NCBI GenBank assembly: GCA_937906635.1
Contig: CALCYP010000080.1
Coordinates: 1 to 6,918 of the forward strand
Length of the DNA: 6,918 nt
Direction: 5' to 3'
DNA from: an uncultured bacterium
GTDB taxonomy: Bacteria > Patescibacteriota > Gracilibacteria > Absconditabacterales > Absconditicoccaceae
Both the position numbers and the translations under genes were made by a program. The notes beneath the pieces were generated by a model, which ran no database searches, was not told the DNA's origin, and saw only the letters and a list, made by a program, of their open reading frames with translations. Below are positions 1 to 6,918 of this stretch, one piece after another. Within the stretch, counting starts at the first letter, position 1, and the number at the start of each line of letters is the position of its first letter.

Positions 1-48
1 TTTTTGTTTATTTTCTATATATTCTTTTATTTGTGTTTCGTTTTCCAT
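1..48 (-). CDS. Start of a third co-oriented gene, truncated by the window edge (first 16 codons)
   Basis: An ATG at 48-46 opens a frame that stays open to the window edge and encodes MENETQIKEYIENKQK. It is the first ATG after the stop codon of the upstream gene (70-72) and lies in the same frame, 21 bases downstream. The gap is AT-rich and holds no Shine-Dalgarno-like purine run, as at the upstream gene's start. The visible residues are polar and charged, so there is no N-terminal signal peptide in this part, and a helical or coiled-coil start is plausible. Function cannot be judged from 16 codons. The reading frame contains no UGA here, so it is open under any code. The short spacing and same strand suggest it belongs to one transcript with the two larger genes. 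Confidence 0.6.
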   Translation of the reverse strand, partial: MENETQIKEYIENKQK

Positions 49-69
49 AATGTATAAGATATAAAATCA

Positions 70-2094
70 TTAATTTTTTTGTTTTTTTCGTATTGAAATA
101 TTGTTGCTATTATCTTCTATATTGTTTAAAAAGTCGACAAAATCTGTTTGCTTATTTTCATCATTGCTTATTGTTGGCATTCTTTTTTTAAATTTATCAT
201 CTGTTAATACTCTTACCCCATTTCACAAATTGTTTCAATTATGGAAATACAATCACTTATAAGCTCAAGCTACTGATCCATATTTAAAATAAGGAGATTT
301 TTCTCATTTATGGTGATATTCATCTAAGAGGAATCAAATCAAACTTGACATAAATAATCACTCTCTCAATGGCATTTCACTAAGTTTGGACATATTGCCA
401 TTATCGACTTTAATTTGTGGAATACCTCAAGATAATCATAAAATTTTAATTTTTCTATCTCAATCCTCTCATGTAACTTTAGCTTCAAAAGCACGATCAT
501 ATGCTTTTATCGTATATTTCGTAGAATCATTTGGATCTTGTATTGCATCAAGTTTTCTTCTTGCTCCTCTTTCTTTGCTATTATTTTTATCAGTCTCTTG
601 GATTTCTTTTATTACTTCGGATACTTCTGATTTTATCGGACTTTCTGTCACATCATCTGTAGATTGATTACGAAATTCCCAGCAGTCCATATTATTTAAA
701 TACCCGATTAATGTTTTTTTTCCGTTATCTGTATCTAATTCTGGCATCCAATTATTTAATGTATTATCTGAATCATAAAAATAACCAATAGTTCCTCATA
801 CTGTCGTTCAAGCTAAACCAACAGTAAGTCATGCTGCTATGTTTCAACTAAATAATGCTGTCGCGATTCATGCTATTCATCAAGCCGATATTCACAAAAC
901 TTTTCAAGCATTTCATGTTCCATCTACTGCAGTTTCTGAACCATTTCATGTATTTGTCTTTATGTCTCATTTCCAATCACTTGTGACTGTAAAAGGGTAT
1001 TTGTTCATACATTTTCAACTATATTCTTTTTTTAGATATGCAATTAATACGACTGCACTTATCATATGTTCATAATTTTTAAAATTTACGTTTAATCCCT
1101 CAATTTTTCTTTTGTTTTTATCTATTTTAAACCTGTGTCCATAAGCTTCTATTTCTGATGTTCCTTCGATAAATTTTAAATCCATTCAATATGACATTTT
1201 ATTATCTTTTTCATTTCATATACTTTTTACATAATTCAAAGCATCATCAAATTCAAGTTTTTTTCACTTTCCCCGATCAAATAAATCTCTTGGATTCCAA
1301 TTTTTGGTATACAGTCAATGAGCTAAATAGTATATACCCGATCAAATTCAAGCAAAAATTCCAACTCATTTTACAAATTTTCAAAAAGGTCTCTGCCAAA
1401 ATTCTCACTTATTTTCTGATTTTTCAGCTTTCCTTTCTGTTTTTTTTTGTTTTTTGTATTCTTTTCTTGCTTTCCTTTTCTCTTTTCTAGACATAGATTT
1501 ATATCATGGAATTTCTGATTCATAATCTTTTCCACCAAAAATTCTTTTCCCTAATTTCCATATTCATGCAGCAATTCATACTCATCACAATGTGCGCAAA
1601 ATATTTTTTCACGTATTTTCTTTCCATTCTTGCTTACTTGTCAATGCTTCTCGCTGTCTTCATAGCCACTTTTTCTCCTTTCAATCTTTTTGTTCTCAAT
1701 CTTGTTGTGTCTGTTCTGTACTTTGTGACTGAGTTACAGCTTGATTTAATTCATCAATTGCTAATTTTGTTTGTGCTTCAATTTGTTTTTTTAGGGATTC
1801 TTTTTGGGATTTCAAAATATTTACTTTTGATTTTAGTTCGTTTAACTGCTCTTTGTTTAATGTAATAACATTGTTATTCTCCAATTCTTCTAAGCTTTCT
1901 GAACACTCAAAAATTGATGATTCAATCTCTGCTAATCTATTGTTTTGCTCTTCTAAAGATAAATTATTCAATTCTTGCTTTAATTGATTTAATTCTTCTG
2001 TTGCATCTTGAATCTTTTTTGATAAGTCATCAATCTGTAATACATCTTGTTGTGCTGATACTAAAGATTGTGATTGTACTTTTGTTTCTGTCAT
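70..2094 (-). CDS. Unrecognised 674-residue protein with N-terminal coiled coil, Gly-rich hydrophobic segments and a duplicated domain (genetic code 25)
   Basis: I do not recognise the family. The frame runs from ATG 2094-2092 to TAA 72-70 and needs about 42 in-frame UGA codons read as glycine. An in-frame TAA at 2103-2101 leaves this ATG as the only plausible ATG start. Residues about 19-120 are Leu/Gln/Glu/Lys-rich heptad-like coiled coil, followed by a Gln/Ser/Thr-rich stretch. Residues 169-188 (LGGVGIAAGIWKLGKRIFGG) are Gly-rich and hydrophobic, and are followed by a basic segment containing MSRKEKRKAR. Residues about 238-262 are hydrophobic (GVGIFAGIGSGIYYLAHGLY), and 399-438 form a long Gly/Ala/Thr-rich hydrophobic stretch that could be a membrane hairpin. 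A domain appears twice, at about 310-368 and 524-603. The C-terminus is Asn/Asp/Lys-rich. There is no classical N-terminal signal peptide. The region around residues 163-275 matches the visible start of the upstream giant protein, so the two are related over that module. Membrane association is inferred; the coding call itself is firm. Confidence 0.9.
286..525 (-). repeat. Duplicated protein domain, copy B (residues about 524-603 of the 674-residue protein)
   Basis: This is the partner of copy A at 991-1167, with motifs AYDRAF, RKIKILGL, LIGFLLDEY and SPYF in the same order. It has an insertion of roughly twenty residues between the RKI motif and the hydrophobic helix. The long Gly-rich hydrophobic stretch at residues 399-438 separates the two copies, so the protein could place one domain on each side of a membrane hairpin; that topology is inference. 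Confidence 0.6.
991..1167 (-). repeat. Duplicated protein domain, copy A (residues about 310-368 of the 674-residue protein)
   Basis: By eye, this segment has the same order of motifs as copy B: AYGHRF, then RKIEGL, then a hydrophobic helix ending LIAYLKKEY, then KYPF. Copy B has AYDRAF, RKIKILGL, LIGFLLDEY and SPYF in the same order. The similarity is at protein level only. Copy A is shorter between the RKI motif and the helix. The predicted pattern is a few strands followed by a helix. The function is unknown. Confidence 0.6.
1465..1606 (-). repeat. Repeated coding segment, copy 1 (inside the 674-residue protein)
   Basis: This segment matches 6777-6918 base for base at a constant offset of 5,312. 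Within 1504-1606, 100 of 103 bases are identical. Outside that core, 1465-1503 is clearly related but diverged. It encodes the Gly-rich hydrophobic stretch LGGVGIAAGIWKLGKRIFGG, then KDYESEIPGY, then MSRKEKRKAR, and both copies are read in the same phase. The three core differences are one Phe TTT/TTC change and two bases that turn a GGG glycine codon here (1551-1549) into TGA in the other copy. The true extent is unknown because copy 2 is cut by the window end. Confidence 0.93.
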
Positions 2095-2120
2095 TATTGT
2101 TTATTTATTAATAATAAAAT

Positions 2121-5100
2121 TTATGATATTGATATTTTTCCATTTTCAAATCTGTATAAATGCTCTCATACTCATTTGAGTCATGATTTTCTAGCTTTGA
2201 TAATTAAATCATAAGGAAGAGCAATATATCACTGTGATGGATTGTGAGTTTTGATATAATTTACAATTCAAGCATTCAAATTACCTTTTCTCAATGAAAT
2301 ATAATCATCTATTATTGCCAACATTTTATTTCAAATCTCTTGGTTAACTTGAGAACTTTCTGTAAACATTTTTCCACTTCATGATTTGTTTACATTTGCA
2401 TAAACATATCTTCTCATTTTTTCTATTATCTCCAATGAATTTAATTCTGAATCTGTAGCAAATTTATCATCTCTAGCCCAATCTTCATTTATCGTTCGAT
2501 ATTGTTTTTTGACATCAAAATAAAATCAATTTACATTTTTTTGAGATTCATTGAAGAAATATTTTAATTCTTCTAGTGAATTTTTTCCGTCATAATTGAG
2601 AAGTTTAGCACATTCAAACAAAATATCTTGTCATAATATTCCAGAAACTCAATATTTTTCTAAAATATCTTTGTCTGATAACCTTTGATAATTTTCTGCT
2701 TCATTTGAGTCCAAAACTGTAGGAATTAAAGCAAAATGAGATAATAAATTGTGTATTTGGTTATAATCAATATTTTCTGAATCTATATTTATATATGGAT
2801 ATGAAGTAATTGGTTTTCACATCATTTTGTAATTCATGTATTGCTCAAAATAATCGCAAGAATCAATAAGATTTTGCTGATTTTCATCACCAAACTGCAT
2901 CAACATAGATTTATAATATGGTAATTCCGCATACATTTGAAATAAGGAAATCTGATTTTCTTCATAAAGTTTTTCCAATTTAGCAAAATTTCCTTCATTT
3001 CATTCTTTTAATTTTTTTAGTTTAAATTCTTTATAATTTTCTATATTTTTTTCTCATGTATAAGTATTGTCATTTTCCATAATATAATTTATTGATGATT
3101 TTTCCAAAAGAGATTCAATTTCTGCTATAGCTTGGTTTTCTTCATGTTTACCTTTTTCTACAAGTGGTTTGTTATGATCAAGGTAATTTGTTTTGAAATA
3201 ATCAAATCTTTGTTGTACGATCTGCTCTACTTGTTCTTTGGCTATCCTAATAGCCTCTACCAATTCTGGATCCTTGATAATTTCTGGGTCATTTAGATCA
3301 GCTCATGCAAGTGGATTTTTTTGTAATTCTTCCATCCTTATTAATCACTGTAAAGCTTCTGCTTTTGTTTTTGGCGAACCTATTTGCTTTTTTGTTTCAG
3401 AGCCAAACATATTCATTTTGTCAAACCATGTACGAGAAAGTCCTTGATCTCGTGAATCGATGGATGTCAATTCTTGTTTTGTGGCAGCTATTCATTTAGA
3501 TAGGAAATCTGCTTGGTTTTGCTTAAATTTTTCTATATCTTTGTAATATTTTTTTCCAAATTCCATGACTGCCATAGATGCAAACAAAACTCATCATGCT
3601 ATCCATCAAGCTCATGGGATTAGCATACATGCTCCAGCAATTGCTCAAACTCATCATGCAATATTATCAAGTGGAGAAGAAGTAGCAATAAAAATAGTTA
3701 GAAATGGAATAAGAGATTGTGATTCTTTCCATTCTCATCTCTCTAAATTGTAATTTTTAACTTCTTGTGCATCATTGAATTGAGAATAAAAGTTGTATCA
3801 TACTAATGCAAAATCTGCTACTATCAAAGCTCTTCCTGCTACTCTTCATGCTAATTTGATGGATGGGTTTGAAAGAAGTTTTTGCACACCTTTTACAGTA
3901 TTGAATCATGCTCAATAATTTACTATATCATTGATTCTTTTTGCATTTCACGATTTGGCAATTTTCAAAAGTACAGCATTATCTATATGATCTACTATAA
4001 TTCACTGTTCTTTCAAAATATCTTTTACTTTTTCCAATGTGTTTGCTGATTTAAGGGCTTTTGTCAGATCTTTTGCTTTATCAACATTTTTAAGCATAGC
4101 ACTCAATTTGGACAATTCTTCCATTCAGTCTGTAGTAAGTTTGGAAAATGCTGTTTCCTTGCCAAAAAGTGACATATTTTTGACCGCTTTCATTCACTCT
4201 GGAGTAACTGTTTTCCCAAAATTTTCTACAGCAGTAGCTTGTGTTGTCAGGCCTTTTTTAAATGGATTAAATTTTGGATTATTTGCCATTTTTTTGAAAC
4301 GATTGGCCATTTTTGCACAATTAGCTTTTGTAGATTCTGCTAATTTTGTTCGTTTATTGGAATTTAGTGCTAAATCATCTATTTTATCTATAGCAAAATT
4401 GCTTTCTTTTAATTGTGAAAAATTTTTCATTGCGTTACGGACAAATAGTTTGTTGTTTCAAGTTATTTTGTTTGATTTACTTGCTTTTGCGATAAATTCT
4501 TCAAATTTTCTCATATCATCTGGATTTACTTTGCTAGCATATTTTGCCAAATATTTTCCATATTTTTCAGCTTTCATAAATTTTCATGATTCTAATAAAT
4601 TTACCATATTATCTCATACTCACATTATAACCAAATCTTCTGCTTGATCTATTGTTTTTACTGATTTCATCATAGATTGCATCACCGTTTTTTGTGTTCA
4701 TGGGAGATTATCTACTCTGGTGGCGATATCTTGCAGCCTTTTTAGGGCAGACTGATTTACATTAAATTTCATGTTGGCACGATTTAAATGCAATCGTTCT
4801 TTTGGCTTTCTTCGTCTAGAAGAAATTTTATCATAGTATTCAGGGAATAGTTCACGATAAATTTTTGGATTATCTCCATATTTGTCTACTATATTTACAA
4901 TTTGTTTTGCCTCCTCTGGAGAAGATCAAAACAAATATTCAATGACATGCTCTGGTGTTTCTATCAGCTTTCAATTTCATGCTATGTTTCAATTTCAAAA
5001 TGTTAAATTTTGTCTTTTAGCTATCTTTACTGCTTTTTCCAAACTAATTTCTCATCTTCATACGGCTATTCTAAATGTATCTTTGTTGTAAAATTTATAT

Positions 5101-6918
5101 GACACTCGACTTGGTAAATTTGCTCTAACTGTGTTTCATGTCAGTCTTTCTATTCCTTTTCATGTTAGCTTTAGTCAGCCTTTTGCTATTGGGAATACCA
5201 CTTTTTTGTTTAAAGTCCAAAATGGTGAAAATCATATTATTTTTTTTCATGCTAATCAAAATGTTAGAGCATCAATTGATATAATTCATCAAGCAATAAG
5301 TCATGCACTTTCTCAAATACTTCACCCCTTTACAACAGTCTGAATACCTGTCCATATATTTTGTCATCAAGCCCAAATTGATCTTCATCGTCTAAGTACT
5401 ATATTTCCATTTTCATCTATGGATTTTCATATATTGATTTCCGCACTGACCAAAGATTTTTGAAATTTATAGTAATCATTTATGGTTTCTTCTAGTAAAT
5501 CCAAATCTGATTCTTGCAATGTCCCACTTTCAGATTTTTTCAAAATTGAATCGATTTGTTCTTTGTATCTATTTGCAATATTTTCATAATCTCATGTCTG
5601 CTGGATATCATGCAAAGTTTGCGAATCAGCTCAAAGCACCTGAAACATTGGTAAATATTTAGCATATCGTGTCTGTTTTCCACTTGTAAAAATTTCTTCT
5701 TCAAAATCTTCACACAGATTGTTTAATTTTTTTTGTGCTTTTTCTGACAATTTTCAGTTGTTTAGCTCTTTTTTTATATCGTCTAAAATTGATTCATCGT
5801 CATCATCTTCTATATTTAGCAAATTTTTTCTATGTTTATCTATTTTCTCCATAGATTTTTTCATTTGCAAGTCTAATTCTCCATTTAACAGATTTTTTTC
5901 TTGTAAATAGAGTGTCGCATCTTTTACATTCAATTTCATAAATTTTGAAACTTCTGGTTTTATGTATTGATTGTATCGTTCATCGTTTTGCAAATAGTCC
6001 GCAATTTCTTCGGCTTTTTCATCATCAGATAGTGTAGAAAATTTTGGATTTTGTTTCGTAAGTTCTTGTTCAGCTAATTGTGTTTCCAGAGCTCATTTCC
6101 TACTTTGATAATATGACATCACCGTAATTGATTTTCTAAATATTGTCCTTAATTGTTCTTCTAATCATTCAATTGATTTTAACTTTTCTATTAGTTTATC
6201 TCGTCATTCATCCAAATTTAACAACTCAAAAGTTAGTCAATTTACTACTCATACCAACGGTGTTAATAATGTTTTTAGTCAGTCTAGTCACCAATCTTTG
6301 AGTTTATTTCGAGCTATATGTCATTCGGTTCAAATAATTTCGTAGTAAAATGCAGTTTCAGACAACATTTTGTCCAAACTAGCATATCTGTTTGAAAGGA
6401 TAAATGGCACTAATCATTTTTTGTCTGAATCAAAAGCAGAATCTCACATCAGATCTTCTACTTGTTCTGATCCATTTTGATCTCATGTGATATTTGCCAT
6501 ATACTCATTAATAGCATCCGCACTAGAATTATAAATTTGTTTATCTTCTTGTGATAAATTTTCGAATGCTTTTTCACTTTTTTCTATTTTTGAACCTGGT
6601 GTAGTGCTTGGTCAATCTTTTTTTTCTTTTGAAAATGGGTTGTGTCATGTAATTAACCACTTTCATACATAGTAAACTGATGTTCAAATCAAGGATCGTT
6701 TTAAAGCTTTTCAGTATCGTCTATCTCGAAATGGCTTTTTGTTATTTTCTGCTCTTTTTCTTTGTTTTAGAGTCTGTCTGGCTTTTCTTTTTTCCTTTCT
6801 ACTCATTTTTGAATATCATGGAATTTCTGATTCATAATCTTTTCCACCGAAAATTCTTTTTCATAATTTCCATATTCATGCAGCAATTCATACTCATCAC
6901 AATGTGCGCAAAATATTT
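2121..6918 (-). CDS. Giant protein of unknown function, N-terminus outside window, at least 1,598 residues (genetic code 25)
   Basis: I do not recognise the family. The frame is open from the window edge to TAA 2123-2121 with about 85 in-frame UGA (glycine) codons and no UAA or UAG. Visible residues 5-24 and the following basic segment match residues 168-187 onward of the downstream protein. If the unseen part is also similar, the full length would be near 1,760 residues. In visible numbering: a YY...NP segment at about 82-94; a mildly hydrophobic stretch at 214-230 (LKTLLTPLVGVVNGL); long charged helical sequence; an acidic run (IEDDDDESILDD) at 369-380; a Gly-rich hydrophobic stretch at 531-557; Lys/Ala/Asn-rich helices at about 600-1000; and a hydrophobic cluster at 1022-1044, 1069-1080 and 1085-1118 (IAGGVGAIAGACMLIPGAGW). 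The last 480 residues are Glu/Lys/Tyr-rich and end in KISISIS. No catalytic motif was recognised. A large surface or secreted protein, a pore-forming effector, or a phage tape-measure-like protein are all possible. It lies 26 bases upstream of the next gene. Confidence 0.88.
6777..6918 (-). repeat. Repeated coding segment, copy 2 (first visible part of the giant protein), cut by window edge
   Basis: This is the partner of 1465-1606. The 103-base core at 6816-6918 runs to the end of the window, so the match probably continues beyond it. The codon at 6863-6861 is TGA where copy 1 has GGG. The protein sequence is otherwise the same through the hydrophobic and KDYESEIPGY parts, differs slightly (GYSKMSRKE against GYKSMSRKE), and separates after MSRKEKRKAR. 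Confidence 0.93.

Noticed and set aside
469..747. Treating the short minus-strand frames (469-747, 1696-2094, 3054-3263, 4194-4430, 5754-5993) as separate small genes or as fragments of pseudogenes
   Set aside because: Within each region they share one frame, are separated only by UGA codons, and join into continuous proteins. Several apparently begin at TTG codons in the middle of the longer frame.
1441..1457. Long T-run as a possible terminator or homopolymer regulatory tract
   Set aside because: It lies inside the coding frame and encodes a lysine-rich stretch (KKQKK) on the minus strand. No stem precedes it.
386..2111. Several plus-strand open frames of 60-120 codons (for example 1191-1490 and 1506-1865), some looking like membrane proteins
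   Set aside because: They are antisense to the 674-residue protein. The Phe/Leu/Ser-rich hydrophobic look comes from the complement of Lys/Glu codons.
2101..2116. AT-only palindrome TTATTAATAA (2105-2114) in the gap between the two large genes
   Set aside because: It is ten bases with no G/C stem or T-run of terminator type, and is expected by chance at this base composition.
4039..4647. Plus-strand open frame of 202 codons, the longest standard-code frame in the window
   Set aside because: It lies wholly opposite the giant minus-strand gene, whose frame is open for about 1,600 codons once UGA is read as glycine. Its composition (Phe/Leu/Ser-rich) is what the antisense of Lys/Glu/Ala-rich coding gives.
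70..6918. Code 4 (UGA = tryptophan, as in Mycoplasma) as an alternative reading
   Set aside because: The repeat shows GGG exchanged with TGA at one position, UGA occurs in tandem pairs within Ala/Val/Ile-rich stretches, and more than a hundred extra tryptophans would be implausible in these proteins.
2121..6918. Calling the giant protein a phage tape-measure protein
   Set aside because: Length, helices and hydrophobic patches fit, but no phage gene is visible nearby and the shared module in the neighbouring protein is not typical of tail operons. It was kept only as an alternative.

Overview
The window reads as part of a genome from the candidate phylum radiation groups that use genetic code 25 (UGA = glycine), namely Gracilibacteria (BD1-5) or Absconditabacteria (SR1), or an element living in such a host. 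The sequence is very AT-rich. Under the standard code it appears almost gene-free, with only short fragments. If UGA is read as glycine, the minus strand becomes almost wholly coding: one open frame of 675 codons and one of at least 1,599 codons that runs off the window. Together they contain about 125 in-frame UGA codons and no internal UAA or UAG. An internal control supports glycine: a segment repeated in both genes has GGG in one copy and UGA at the same position in the other, and the remaining difference in the core is synonymous (Phe TTC/TTT).

Layout, all on the minus strand and therefore read from high to low coordinates. (1) 6918-2121: a giant protein whose N-terminus lies outside the window. 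At least 1,598 residues are visible, mostly charged and helical, with several Gly/Ala-rich hydrophobic stretches. (2) A 26-base gap, then 2094-70: a complete protein of 674 residues with an N-terminal coiled coil, Gly-rich hydrophobic segments and a duplicated domain. (3) A 21-base gap, then 48-1: the first 16 codons of a third gene, which continues beyond the window. The same orientation and short gaps suggest one transcript. No Shine-Dalgarno-like sequence precedes either visible start. No RNA gene, mobile element or CRISPR array was recognised.

I could not assign a known function to any of the three genes. The main biological signal is that the first two proteins share a module: a Gly-rich hydrophobic segment, then a basic KEKRKAR-type segment, then a YY...NP segment. 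The rest of each protein differs. At its core the module is conserved almost base for base (100 of 103). This looks like a family of neighbouring large proteins with a common targeting, anchoring or assembly module and variable bodies. Membrane or cell-surface action, and possibly contact with a host or prey cell, is an inference from the architecture and the lifestyle known for these phyla.
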